A model generated the notes under the pieces. The model saw nothing but the letters and a program-made list of their open reading frames with translations. It did not search any database and had not been told where the DNA came from. A stretch of 64,000 nt of DNA from Lysobacterales bacterium. GTDB lineage: Bacteria > Pseudomonadota > Gammaproteobacteria > Xanthomonadales > SZUA-5. Below, piece by piece: positions 37,147 through 46,297 of the stretch. Position 1 is the first letter of the stretch. Each line of letters begins with the position of its first letter. The position numbers were made by a program, and so were the translations under genes. The stretch lies in NCBI GenBank assembly GCA_019187485.1, contig JABAQR010000030.1, positions 93,451 through 157,450 of the forward strand, in the 5' to 3' direction.

Positions 37147-38841
37147 TCAACCTTCGCGCAGTCTCCCGAACACCCGTTCTACTTCGCTGTGCACGAACAT
37201 CACGGCGAGATCGTCTGGCTGGAGCCAGGCGAGGGCATGCGAAAGCGCGTCGAAATCGCCCTCCACAACGAGAATTCGTTCGTCCGTCAGCCCGGTCGAG
37301 TGGGCGCCCTCGCGCATCAGCGCCGGGATCTGTCCGGCAGGGCGACCGCGCCGATACTTGGGCATGTCTTTGAGGATCAGCAGGTCCGGGTGCTGTTCGG
37401 CGGCGAGCTGTCCGAGCGCGCGGATCGCGTCGTCGTCGCGGTCTCCGGCCTGGCCGATCGACACCAGCAGGCGCCGATGCGGCAGCGAGCTCGCGGTGCC
37501 GAAGATCGCCGTCAGACTGTCCGGGTTGTGACCGAAATCGGCGAGTACCCGCGCACCGGTCTCAAGCGTGTACACGTTCGCCCGGCCCGGGTTGTCGTCG
37601 ACGCTGCGCCCGAACTGGTGCAGCGTGCGCCGGATGGCGTCCAGCGGCAGCTTCAGGTGGACGGCCGCCGCGGCGGCAGCCAGACAGTTGGCGATGTTGT
37701 GACGCGCGTTCGCACCGCCAGGGAGTCCGATCTCGCCGAGTGCGATCAGGTCCAGGCGCTGATGCCCGCGCTCGTAGACCAGCCGCCCCTCGCGCACGGT
37801 CGCCAGCCCGCGCAGCCTGGGCGTGGTGCGCAGCAGGCGCATCGATGGCGGCTCGACCGCGAACCAGGTCAGGTCGCAATCCTGCTTCAGCGCCTGCGCG
37901 CGGCACCATTCGTTTTCGGCGTTGGTTACCAGCACGCCGCGCAGGCGCAGCACCTTCGCGACCAGGAACTTCACTTCGGCGAGCTGCGACAGGGTGTGGA
38001 TGCCCATGTCGTTCAAGTGATCGTCGGCGATGTTCGTGACCACCGCGACATCCGCCGTGCGCACCGACAAGCCGCGCCGCAACATGCCGCCGCGCGCCAC
38101 CTCGAGCACCGCGAACTCGGTGCGTGGATGCCGCAACACCTTGCGCGCGCCGCCCGGGCCCGAATAGTCGTCGCGGTCGAGCACTTCGCCGCCGACCTCG
38201 ACCGAATCGGTGCAGCAGTGCCCGGTCACGCGGCCGGCATTCGCAGCAATCCGTGCGAGCAGGCGCGTCGTCGTGGTCTTGCCATTGGTGCCGGTGACCA
38301 GCGCGACCGGGATCCGGTGGCGCACCGACGGCCAGTCGATGGAGTCCGGATCCGGGATCGCGTGGTAGGCGAAGGTCCGCGCGTGGCGGCCCTCGCCGAC
38401 GCTCAGTTCGCCATCGCCGATCAACAGTTGCGCGCGTTCGCGCAGCGCGCGCTCGCGGAAGGCCACGAGGCGCGGATCGGCCTCGCGGTCGCGCCGCCGT
38501 TCCAGCCGTGCGCGGATGCGCGAACGGCGCGGCACCTCGTGTTCCATGACACCGGAAAGCGCCAGATCCCAGGCCCATTCGGCGATGTGCGTCGCCACCA
38601 GCAACTGGTCAATCGGCGCCGCCAGCGCGCAATGCAGCGTGGGCTCGAACCAGCGCGTCGCACGTTGAGTCTCGCCCCAGCCGAGCGCCAGCGTGAAACG
38701 CCGCACCTCACGCCGCCAGCGCGCCCCGAGCAAGGTCTTCAGCACCGGCGGTGGCCGCGTCTCGATCACCGCCCCCGGCCCATCCAGCAGGATCGTGCGT
38801 CCGGTCAGGCGGCGGGAATCGAGGAGGTAGGGGATGGTCAT
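37147..38841 (-). CDS. Mur-ligase family protein, cyanophycin-synthetase paralogue
   Basis: 564 residues. The central and C-terminal domains are Mur-ligase-like: ALVTGTNGKTTTTRLLARIA (P-loop, read as TGTNGKTTTT), VARGGMLRRGLSVRTADVAV, NIADDHLNDMGIHTLSQL, and FGHNPDSLTAIFG, closely paralleling the C-terminal half of CphA. The N-terminal 180 residues (YLLDSRRLTGRTILL ... ) lack the ATP-grasp domain of CphA and are of unknown function. It lies 230 bases downstream of cphA on the same strand, as in other proteobacterial cyanophycin loci where a second shorter ligase accompanies CphA. ATG at 38841 is next to the first conserved strand. Confidence 0.82.
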   Translation of the reverse strand: MTIPYLLDSRRLTGRTILLDGPGAVIETRPPPVLKTLLGARWRREVRRFTLALGWGETQRATRWFEPTLHCALAAPIDQLLVATHIAEWAWDLALSGVMEHEVPRRSRIRARLERRRDREADPRLVAFRERALRERAQLLIGDGELSVGEGRHARTFAYHAIPDPDSIDWPSVRHRIPVALVTGTNGKTTTTRLLARIAANAGRVTGHCCTDSVEVGGEVLDRDDYSGPGGARKVLRHPRTEFAVLEVARGGMLRRGLSVRTADVAVVTNIADDHLNDMGIHTLSQLAEVKFLVAKVLRLRGVLVTNAENEWCRAQALKQDCDLTWFAVEPPSMRLLRTTPRLRGLATVREGRLVYERGHQRLDLIALGEIGLPGGANARHNIANCLAAAAAAVHLKLPLDAIRRTLHQFGRSVDDNPGRANVYTLETGARVLADFGHNPDSLTAIFGTASSLPHRRLLVSIGQAGDRDDDAIRALGQLAAEQHPDLLILKDMPKYRRGRPAGQIPALMREGAHSTGLTDERILVVEGDFDALSHALAWLQPDDLAVMFVHSEVERVFGRLREG

Positions 38842-39070
38842 TGACGTGGGCCGGGAATGGCCGGAGCAGAAGCGGGGCAGGGGGCAGGGGGCGGGGGGAA
38901 TGCACCGGTCTTCGCAACGGCCGCGTCGTGTTGCGGATGCCCGTGCTGAGGGACCGCGCTGGCGTCGTCGAACCTGATGAGTCCAATCCGACCACAACTC
39001 ACGTCAGTGCTCGAGCGGAGCCTCATGCCATTCCCCCTGACCCCTGCCCCTGCTCTTCGCCCCCGCTCCT

Positions 39071-41866
39071 TCAATCCGCCTCCTCCCGCGCCAGAAACAC
39101 GCCGCGCTCGTCCTGGCGGATTTCCATGGCCTGCGGCTCGGAGTAGTCCTCGAAGCCTTTCAGGCTGCCGATCACGGAGGTTGGCGCAGTGCTCAGATTC
39201 GGACGTTCGCTGGCCGCCTGCACTTCAGGCTTGAAGTAGATGATCTGCTTCCAGCTGCGCGGGATGTTGTCGGCGAAGACCACCACGAGGTCGCCCGGCC
39301 GTGCGCGCTTCAATGCCGAAGTGATCGCCTCCTGCTCGTCCTCGATGATCTCGATCTGGTCTTCGCGCACGCCGTGCTCGAGCAGGCCCTTGCGCAGCAT
39401 CGCCGGCACCTCGTCGCCACGGCGACCACGGGTGTGGTCGTCGCGTTTGCAGATGTAGCTGTCGTAATGACCGGCCGCGGCCTGCGCCAGTTCCAGGATG
39501 TCCTCGTCGCGGCGGTCGCCCGGCGCGGCCATCACCACGATGCGCCGGCCGACGATGTTGAGTTGGTCGGTCAGGTTGGCCATCGCGCCGACGCCGTGGG
39601 CGTTGTGCGCGTAGTCCATGATCACCTTGAACGGGTGCTCGTCGAACACGTTCAGGCGCCCGGGTGCCTGGAAGAAGCTGGTCGTGAAGGTGCGCAGGCC
39701 GTGCTCGATGTTCTCGCGGCTGACTTTCATGCCCCAGGCCAGCGCCGCGGCGAACATCGCGTTCTGCACGTTGTGCAGCGCACGCCCCTCGATGGTCGCG
39801 GGGATCAGGTGGGTCCACATCAGCGGCAGGTGCGAGCCCTTGTCGTAGAGCGCGATCATGTGCCCGTTCATGCCCTGCTCCAGCACCACCGCGCGGCCGC
39901 TGGCGCGGATGTGCGCCTGCACCAGCGTGTGCCGCGGATTCATGGTCACGTAGCAGACATTTTTGGCGCGGGTGTACGCCGCCATGCGCAGCACGCGCGG
40001 GTCGTCCGCGTTCAGCACCGCGGTGTCGTTGGCGATCTCGACCACGGTGCGCTTGACCTCGGCCAGTTCATCGAGCGTGTCGATGCCGCGCAGCCCGAGG
40101 TGGTCGCTCTGCACGTTCAGTACCGCGGCGACATCACAGTCGCGCACCGCCATGCCGCGCTTCAAGAGCCCGCCGCGCGCGGTTTCGAGTACCGCGGCGT
40201 CGACGGTCGGATCGCGCAGCACCATGCTGGCCGCGACCGGACCCGTCATGTCGCCCTTCACGGTCAGCTTGCCGTCGATGTAGACGCCATCGGTGGTCGT
40301 GAGTCCGACGGTGTGCCCGGCCATCTTGAGGATGTGCGCGAGCATGCGGCTGGTGGTGGTCTTGCCGTTGGTGCCGGTGATGCAGGCGATCGGGATCCGC
40401 GAGGGCGCGCCGGGCGGGAACAGCATGTCCATCACCGCACCACCGACATCGCGCGACTTGCCCTCGGCCGGCGACACGTGCATGCGGAAACCGGGAGCGG
40501 CATTGATTTCGCAGATGCCGCCGCCGTGCGTCTGGTAGCTCTGCGAGATGTCGTCGGTCAGGAAATCGACGCCGCAGACGTCGAGGCCGATCGCCTTGGC
40601 CGCGCGCACCGCCATCGCCCGGTTGTCCGGGTGCACGATGTCGGTGACGTCGATCGCGGTGCCGCCAGTGGACAGGTTCGCGGTCGAGCGCAGCCAGAAG
40701 ATCTCGTCCGCCGGCAGCACCGTGTCCAGCGTGTAGCCCTTTTTGGCGAGCAAGTCATCGACCTGGTGGTCGAGCTGGATCTTGGTCAGTACTTTCTCGT
40801 GGCCGATGCCGCGGCGCGGGTCGCTGTTGACGATCTCGATCAGCTCCTTGATCGAATGCGTGCCGTCGCCGATCACGTGCCCCGGCACGCGCTTGGCCGC
40901 CGCGACCAGCTCGCCATTGACCACCAACATGCGGTGGTCGAAGCCGGTCAGGAAGGTCTCCACCACGACCGTGCGGCTGATCTTGCTCGCGACCTCATAG
41001 CCGCGCGCCACTTCCTCCGGGGTGCGCAAATTGATGCAGACGCCGCGCCCGTGGTTGCCGTTGTAGGGCTTGACCACCACCGGGTAGCCGATGCGCTCGG
41101 CCGCGCGCAGGGTCTCGCGCTCGCTCGACGCGGTCATCTGCTTGGGCACCGGCAGGCCGAGGTCCTCGAAGATCTTGTGCGCCATCTCCTTGTCGCAGGA
41201 GAGCTCCACCGCGATGTGGCGGGTCTCGCTGGTGATGGTCGCCTGGATGCGGCGCTGGAACTTGCCGTGGCCGAGCTGCACCAAGCTCTGTTCGTTGAGG
41301 CGCAGCCAGGGAATCCCGCGCATCTCGGCGGCCTTGACCAGCGAGCCGGTGCTGGGCCCCAGTTCCTTCTTCTGGGTGTAGCGGATGAACCAGTCGCGTT
41401 CCTTCTCGAAGTTGAAGTCCTTGTCGACGTATTTCTTCTTCAGTTCCTCGGGCAGCAGCGAGTGGATCAGGCGCAGGGCCAGACGGCTGGCTTCGAGGCC
41501 GACGTCCTTGTCCTGGATCTCGAAGACCACGTTGTACTGGCCCGGCTGCTTGATCGAGCGGGTCTTGCCGAACGTGACCTCGTGCCCCGCCAGGTGCTGC
41601 ACTTCCAGCACCGTGTGCTCGAACACATGCCCGAGCCAGGTCCCTTCGCCTTCGCGCATGCGCCGCAGGAAGCCGCCGGCCTCGCCGTAGGAACAGCCGT
41701 GGTCGGCGAGCGTCGGCACCGCCTTCAGGAGGCCCTCGATGAAAGGTTCGCCGAGCCGAGTCGTCGGCCACTGTTCGAGTTCTTCGAGGTCGACCACGTG
41801 CAGCACGCACGGAAAATGCGCGAACCGGTTGGGTCCGCCGTAAACGTCGGTACTGATGATGCGCAT
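39071..41866 (-). CDS. cphA: Cyanophycin synthetase
   Basis: Synthesises multi-L-arginyl-poly-L-aspartate storage polymer. 931 residues: N-terminal domain, then ATP-grasp domain (VVVKPYNGNHGRGVCINL; VETFLTGFDHRMLVVNGEL; CEINAAPGFRMHVSP) and a Mur-ligase domain (ACITGTNGKTTTSRMLAH; LETARGGLLKRGMAVRDCD; MDYAHNAHGVGAMANL). SALLGLD-type N-terminal features and the length match bacterial CphA1. The ATG at 41866 has GGGGAG upstream at a normal distance. No cyanophycinase (cphB/cphE) is visible in the window. Confidence 0.95.
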   Translation of the reverse strand: MRIISTDVYGGPNRFAHFPCVLHVVDLEELEQWPTTRLGEPFIEGLLKAVPTLADHGCSYGEAGGFLRRMREGEGTWLGHVFEHTVLEVQHLAGHEVTFGKTRSIKQPGQYNVVFEIQDKDVGLEASRLALRLIHSLLPEELKKKYVDKDFNFEKERDWFIRYTQKKELGPSTGSLVKAAEMRGIPWLRLNEQSLVQLGHGKFQRRIQATITSETRHIAVELSCDKEMAHKIFEDLGLPVPKQMTASSERETLRAAERIGYPVVVKPYNGNHGRGVCINLRTPEEVARGYEVASKISRTVVVETFLTGFDHRMLVVNGELVAAAKRVPGHVIGDGTHSIKELIEIVNSDPRRGIGHEKVLTKIQLDHQVDDLLAKKGYTLDTVLPADEIFWLRSTANLSTGGTAIDVTDIVHPDNRAMAVRAAKAIGLDVCGVDFLTDDISQSYQTHGGGICEINAAPGFRMHVSPAEGKSRDVGGAVMDMLFPPGAPSRIPIACITGTNGKTTTSRMLAHILKMAGHTVGLTTTDGVYIDGKLTVKGDMTGPVAASMVLRDPTVDAAVLETARGGLLKRGMAVRDCDVAAVLNVQSDHLGLRGIDTLDELAEVKRTVVEIANDTAVLNADDPRVLRMAAYTRAKNVCYVTMNPRHTLVQAHIRASGRAVVLEQGMNGHMIALYDKGSHLPLMWTHLIPATIEGRALHNVQNAMFAAALAWGMKVSRENIEHGLRTFTTSFFQAPGRLNVFDEHPFKVIMDYAHNAHGVGAMANLTDQLNIVGRRIVVMAAPGDRRDEDILELAQAAAGHYDSYICKRDDHTRGRRGDEVPAMLRKGLLEHGVREDQIEIIEDEQEAITSALKRARPGDLVVVFADNIPRSWKQIIYFKPEVQAASERPNLSTAPTSVIGSLKGFEDYSEPQAMEIRQDERGVFLAREEAD

Positions 41867-41932
41867 CGCCCGCTCCCCAGGTGAATGGCCCGCCCCAAGC
41901 ATGCCGCAAAGCGGCGGGTGGTGCGAAGCGAG

Positions 41933-42688
41933 TTAGCCACCGTGGTGGTCGGGCCGCCCGGTGAGAAGCTCATCGGCGATGACTGGGTCAAGATCCGCCT
42001 GCTTCCAGCGCTCCGGTGCCAGCTCCCCGGATGTCAGTTCGACGAGGCGAAGTGCGAATTCCTTCCGCGTCATCGGCTCCGCGCCCAGGCTGCGCAGGTG
42101 TGCGGTCTGCTGCTGGCAGTCGATCAGGGGCCAGTCCCATCGGCGCAGGCGCACGCACAGCGCCCACAGCGCCGCCTTGGAGGCGTCCGCAACGCGCGCG
42201 AACATCGATTCACCGAAGAACACACGTCCGATCGCGAGCCCGTACAGTCCACCGACCAGACGCTGCCCCTCCCACACTTCCAGGCTGTGGGCGACGCCCA
42301 GTCGATGCAGTCGCGTGTACGCCGCCACCATCTCGGGAACGATCCAGGTGCCGCTCTGGCCGGTACGCGGCGTGCGCGCGCAGGCATCGATCACCGCCAG
42401 GAAAGCATGATCGCAACTGATTCGCCAACCCGCCGCGCGCACGCGTTTGCGCAGGCTGCGACTGGGCCGGAAGCGCTCCGGATGCAGCACCAGGCGCGGG
42501 TCCGGCGACCACCACAGGATCGGCTCGCCCTCCGAGAACCACGGGAAGATGCCGCGCGAGTAGGCCGCGACGAGTCGTGCCGGGCTGAGGTCCCCGCCAA
42601 TCGCGAGCAGGCCATTCGGGTGAGCCCGTGCCGACTCGAGCGCCGGGAAATCGTGCGCATCGTCGCCCAACACCGGCAAACCAGTCAT
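41933..42688 (-). CDS. aat: Leucyl/phenylalanyl-tRNA-protein transferase
   Basis: N-end rule enzyme that adds Leu or Phe from tRNA to N-terminal Arg or Lys. 251 residues with NGLLAIGGDLSPARLVAAYSRG at the start (GGDLSPARL), GIFPWFSEGEPILWWSPDPR, GTWIVPEMVAAYTRLHRLG, VGGLYGLAIGRVFFGESMF and LIDCQQQTAHLRSLGAEPM, all diagnostic. It follows the FHA/phosphatase gene by 9 bases on the same strand. clpA/clpS are not in the window. Confidence 0.95.
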   Translation of the reverse strand: MTGLPVLGDDAHDFPALESARAHPNGLLAIGGDLSPARLVAAYSRGIFPWFSEGEPILWWSPDPRLVLHPERFRPSRSLRKRVRAAGWRISCDHAFLAVIDACARTPRTGQSGTWIVPEMVAAYTRLHRLGVAHSLEVWEGQRLVGGLYGLAIGRVFFGESMFARVADASKAALWALCVRLRRWDWPLIDCQQQTAHLRSLGAEPMTRKEFALRLVELTSGELAPERWKQADLDPVIADELLTGRPDHHGG

Positions 42689-42697
42689 CGTCGATGC

Positions 42698-44266
42698 TCA
42701 GTCCGGCAGATCGAAGGCAAGGATGGAGGCGTCGTCGCTCGGCATGCTGCCCCCTGCGTAGAGCTCGATTCCGGCAATGACGGCCTCGACGATGACCTGC
42801 GGATCCCCGCCACGGCGCAGGATCTGGTCGAGCACCGTCGGTGCGAAGGTTTCGCCGCCCGCGCCGCGGATCTCGGCGATGCCGTCTGAGTACAACACCA
42901 GGCGCTCGCCCACCGCCAACCGGAGCGACTCGGCCTCGAACTGGGCGCCGGCGTCGATTCCGAGCGGAATCGCGCCGCGGCTGACGAGCTCGCGTGGACG
43001 GCCGTTGGCGTCGATGTGGCGGCCGTGACCATGCCCGGCATCGACGAAGCAGACGCATCGTGCGCGCCCGTCGACCACGCCGATCCAGACCGTCGCGAAG
43101 CGCCCGCCGCCGACGCGGCTGACGTACTGGTTGCAGCGTCGTGCGGCCAGTGCCGGATCGCAGGTCTCCAGGAGTTCCGCGTGCAGATAGGCCTGTACGC
43201 TGGCCATCAGGAAGCCGGCCCCGACTCCGGCGCCGGCGACATCGCCGAGCACCACCGCGCAGCGATGCTCGTCGAGCGCGAACACGTCGACGAGATCGCC
43301 CGCGACCAGCCGCCCCGGATGCACGTGGAAGGCGTAGCGCGTACCGGCGCAGACGCCGTGCGTCGGTGGCAGGATCTGGCGTTGCACCTCGCGCGCCTGG
43401 TCGAGATCGGCATGCAAACGCTCAACGCGCCGCTCCATCGTTCGGCGCTCGACATTGCCCAGCGTGAGCCCGGCCAGCCGCGCCAGCGCGTGGGCGAACT
43501 CCGCGGCATCCGCGCGCTGACGCGCATCCGGGCGCATCAGCTCGGCCAGCAGGTAGCCGCGCACCTCCTTGTCGACGCGCAGGGCCACCGCAATCACCGG
43601 GCGCACACCGGAACTGCCGGGCAGTTCGATGTCGGCCTGCACCACGCTGCCGTGCCCGGCGCTCTCGATCACCTCGGCGATGCACGGGAATGGCGTTTCG
43701 CCGGCGGGTAACGAGGCGGCCGCTTCGAAACCGCCGTCCGCGTACAACCACACGCTCGCCACGCGCGCCCCCGAACCGCGATGGGCAAAGTCACACAGAT
43801 GGTGGACGACGCTGGTCACGTCCTCCGCATTCACGGTGATCGCCGCAAACTCGACCAGTAGTTCGAGCCGGCGTTCGGCCGCCAGCACCGGCACGGCAAT
43901 GCGTGTGACCGATCCCAGCGACACCGGCGAGCCGACGTTGGCGGGATTGTGCGCGGACTCGCTTTCTTCGCGGCGCACGCGGAAACGCCAGGGACCGATG
44001 CGCACGCGATCATGCTCGGCCAAGGGCACTGGACGCTCCGGATCGACCGCGTGATCGTTCACGAAGGTCCCCGCGCGGCTGCCCAGATCGCGCAAGTACA
44101 GTCCAGCTGATCGCCGTTCGATGCCGGCGTGCCGGCGCGAGATGCCGGGATCGGCAAGTACCCAGTCGCATTCCGGGCTGCGCCCGAGCACACGCGGTGC
44201 GTCCAGCCGGAGCTGGCGGGATTCCAACGCGGGACCGCTCAGGACTTCCAGGACGAGGTCATGCAT
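42698..44266 (-). CDS. FHA-GAF-like-PP2C/SpoIIE protein phosphatase
   Basis: 522-residue cytosolic signalling protein. N-terminal FHA domain (LGRSPECDWVLADPGISRRH, GSRAGTFVNDHAV), a central GAF-like region about residues 130-280 (LELLVEFAAITVNAEDVTSV), a short coiled linker (RRVERLHADLDQAREVQRQI), then a SpoIIE/RsbU-type PP2C domain: LPPTHGVCAG, LVAGDLVDVFALDE, VVLGDVAGAGVGAGFLMASV, FVDAGHGHG, LGIDAGAQF, LVLYSDGIAEIRG and SDDASILAFD. Metal-binding aspartates are present (GDLVD, LGDVAG, YSDG, SDDAS). It could dephosphorylate targets of the receptor kinase at 19748 or an anti-sigma antagonist. Last chromosomal gene before the integron. Confidence 0.87.
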   Translation of the reverse strand: MHDLVLEVLSGPALESRQLRLDAPRVLGRSPECDWVLADPGISRRHAGIERRSAGLYLRDLGSRAGTFVNDHAVDPERPVPLAEHDRVRIGPWRFRVRREESESAHNPANVGSPVSLGSVTRIAVPVLAAERRLELLVEFAAITVNAEDVTSVVHHLCDFAHRGSGARVASVWLYADGGFEAAASLPAGETPFPCIAEVIESAGHGSVVQADIELPGSSGVRPVIAVALRVDKEVRGYLLAELMRPDARQRADAAEFAHALARLAGLTLGNVERRTMERRVERLHADLDQAREVQRQILPPTHGVCAGTRYAFHVHPGRLVAGDLVDVFALDEHRCAVVLGDVAGAGVGAGFLMASVQAYLHAELLETCDPALAARRCNQYVSRVGGGRFATVWIGVVDGRARCVCFVDAGHGHGRHIDANGRPRELVSRGAIPLGIDAGAQFEAESLRLAVGERLVLYSDGIAEIRGAGGETFAPTVLDQILRRGGDPQVIVEAVIAGIELYAGGSMPSDDASILAFDLPD

Positions 44267-44458
44267 GCGCGCATTCTAGTACGGATGCCTGTCTGGTTCG
44301 CGCAATATTCGTTCATCATATTGATTCACAAGTTATTTTTGATGCGCGATCCATCATTGCGCGCACCCTGTCGAAGCAAGGCCGCTGAACCCCGGAGCGG
44401 CTGTCATGCGGATTCGTCAAGTGCAGGGGTCGGAAAAGTTCCGCAGGAGTCTTGCGGC

Positions 44459-46078
44459 TCATCGATCCAGTGGGCTCAGTACACCGCCCGCACCGCGGTT
44501 GAGCACATGCGTATAGATCTGCGTGGTGCTGACGTCGGAATGCCCGAGCAGTTCCTGCACCGTTCGGATGTCGTAGCCGGATTCCAGCAGATGCGTCGCG
44601 AAGGAATGGCGCAGCGTGTGACAACTGGCCGGCTTGCGGATGCCGACCCGCCGCAGCGCCTGCCGGATCGCCCGCTGGAGCACCTGTTCGTCGACGTGGT
44701 GACGCGTCTCCAGATCACTGCGTGGATCCATCGAACGCCGGCTGGCCGGAAACACGTACTGCCAGCCGAGCTCACGCGCGGCATTCGGGTACTTGCGAGC
44801 AAGCGCCTGCGGCAGCCAGGTCGTGCCGTATCCATCTTCCACATCGCTCTGGTGGATCGCTTCGGCTTTTTCGATCTGCCGTCCCAACGCCTCCACGAGA
44901 CTGCGCGGCAGCATCGTCACACGATCCTTCGCGCCTTTCCCGTTGCGAACGACGATCTCGTGGCGAAGGAAGTCGATGTCCTTGATGCGCAGGCGCACGC
45001 ATTCCATCAAGCGCATGCCGGTTCCGTACAACAGGCTCGCCATCAGCCACTCACGACCGTCGAGTTGATGGAGCAGTGACCGGACCTCGCTGCGATCCAG
45101 CACCACCGGCAGCCTGCGCGACGGTTTCGCCCGCGTGATGTCGTCCAGCCAAGGCAAATCCAGGCCCATCACTTCGCGGTAAAGGAAGAGCAGAGCACTC
45201 AGCGCCTGGGACTGGGTGGCGGCCGCAACCTGGCCTTCGGTGGCCAGGACCGTCAGGAACTGCTCGACCTCCGGGGCCCCCAGATCACGCGGGTACCGGC
45301 CCGGAAAAGCAAGCAGGAAGCGTCGGATCCAGCTCGTGTACGCGCGCTCGGTGCGGATGCTGAAGTGCTTCAGTCGAATCTTGTCGCGCACCGACAGCAA
45401 CAGCGAACGAAGCTCCCCCCCGGGAATTGCAGCGGGCGCGGGCACACAAAGGCCGTCATTCGAACGCGGGTTCCCGGCGCGACCGCTTCGGCCGGGGAGG
45501 CGGGATCGTCTCGCCCCGGGTTCCGCGGTGGATGCAGAGCGCGCTAGACCAGTTGCCGGTGAAGGGCTACGATGGGTCTGCGTGGGCTGCCCGCAGACAT
45601 TCGCACGGGTGCGTGTTTCAATGGACGGATCGACTGCTCCTCGCGTGTGTCTCGGACGCGGGTCGCTCACCGGGGCCTTCGGCGTATCCGCGGTGGTCTC
45701 GACAGGCAACCAGCTCCCCGGGTCAGACGCGGACAAGCGAAGGAAAAGATACGGTGGCGGCACCGCCCGCAATGGTCGGATCAGCCAATGGCGCTGCGGA
45801 TGAGTCGAGTCCGGTCGCTTCGCGCAAGACGCGACCGCGCCCCCAGGGGGCGCGGACGGCTCACCGGCAGCTGGCTCGGAGACAGCCGACGCGACGTCCC
45901 TCGACGCACCACCCACCCCAGAACTTTGGCTCCCGCCGCTTCGATTCGTTGCTCCACCAGCAGGCAGCGCAACGAGCGCCGGGCGTTCGCACAGCAGCGC
46001 TTCCACCAGCGCCCAGTCGATTGCATGGGCCGAAACAAACCCCGGACCGAACTGAACGAAATTGATGTGATACCGCAT
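44459..46078 (-). CDS. intI: Integron integrase IntI with long N-terminal extension
   Basis: Tyrosine recombinase that inserts and excises gene cassettes at attI and attC. Residues about 212-539 are a normal IntI: IRLKHFSIRTERAYTSWI, catalytic R356 in YGTGMRLMECVRL, H487 and R490 in CHTLRHSFATHLLESG, H513 in LGHSD, nucleophile Y522 in TQIYTHV, and the integron-specific insertion at about 422-455 (ALARKYPNAARELGWQYVFP). Residues 1-211 are an extra Pro/Ser/Arg-rich segment beginning MRYHINFVQFGPGFVSAH, absent from known IntI. A GTG at 45445 would give a standard 328-residue enzyme, and an ATG at 45459 in another frame is separated only by a run of seven G (45415-45421 on this strand as C), so either a late start or a frameshift is possible. 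The distance from 46078 to attI (171 bases) is typical of integrons. Confidence 0.9.
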   Translation of the reverse strand: MRYHINFVQFGPGFVSAHAIDWALVEALLCERPALVALPAGGATNRSGGSQSSGVGGASRDVASAVSEPAAGEPSAPPGGAVASCAKRPDSTHPQRHWLIRPLRAVPPPYLFLRLSASDPGSWLPVETTADTPKAPVSDPRPRHTRGAVDPSIETRTRANVCGQPTQTHRSPSPATGLARSASTAEPGARRSRLPGRSGRAGNPRSNDGLCVPAPAAIPGGELRSLLLSVRDKIRLKHFSIRTERAYTSWIRRFLLAFPGRYPRDLGAPEVEQFLTVLATEGQVAAATQSQALSALLFLYREVMGLDLPWLDDITRAKPSRRLPVVLDRSEVRSLLHQLDGREWLMASLLYGTGMRLMECVRLRIKDIDFLRHEIVVRNGKGAKDRVTMLPRSLVEALGRQIEKAEAIHQSDVEDGYGTTWLPQALARKYPNAARELGWQYVFPASRRSMDPRSDLETRHHVDEQVLQRAIRQALRRVGIRKPASCHTLRHSFATHLLESGYDIRTVQELLGHSDVSTTQIYTHVLNRGAGGVLSPLDR

Positions 46079-46199
46079 ACCCCCTCACAATCGAATCGCC
46101 CAGATCAAGCTACATCAGGCTCTGCTCTCAACGCATCAGGCCAAGTTCCTGAAAGCGTGTAAGAAAAGTCCCACACAGCGACGGCGACTTACATGAACG

Positions 46200-46255
46200 G
46201 CCCACATCAGGGCTCTGAATACAACGTCAAATCTAATGTAGAATAGCAGTTAGGC
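46200..46255 (+). other. attI primary recombination site
   Basis: The array begins at a core GTTAGGC (46249-46255), cut between G and TTAGGC. Unlike attC sites, the sequence to its left has no imperfect palindrome with the shared arms. The left boundary is not defined by sequence. TAGAAT at 46239-46244 could be a -10 element for cassette transcription but the -35 is poor. Confidence 0.7.
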
Positions 46256-46297
46256 CCCATTTCGCGAGAGGGCGGGCCCGAAGTAGGAGGAGTTGAC

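Noticed and set aside
39374..41884. Plus-strand open frame of over 800 codons opposite cphA
   Set aside because: Shadow of the conserved cphA reading frame.
44267..44458. Additional gene between the phosphatase and intI
   Set aside because: The 190 bases are AT-rich in part but contain no frame with a start and sensible length.
45427..46162. Overlapping plus-strand frames opposite the integrase N-terminal extension
   Set aside because: No RBS or known family; but they show that openness alone does not prove that the extension is coding, which is why the integrase start is left open.
46079..46250. LexA operator or strong cassette promoter upstream of attI
   Set aside because: I looked for the gammaproteobacterial CTGT-N8-ACAG box and for TTGACA/TATAAT pairs and found only a weak TAGAAT; not enough to call.
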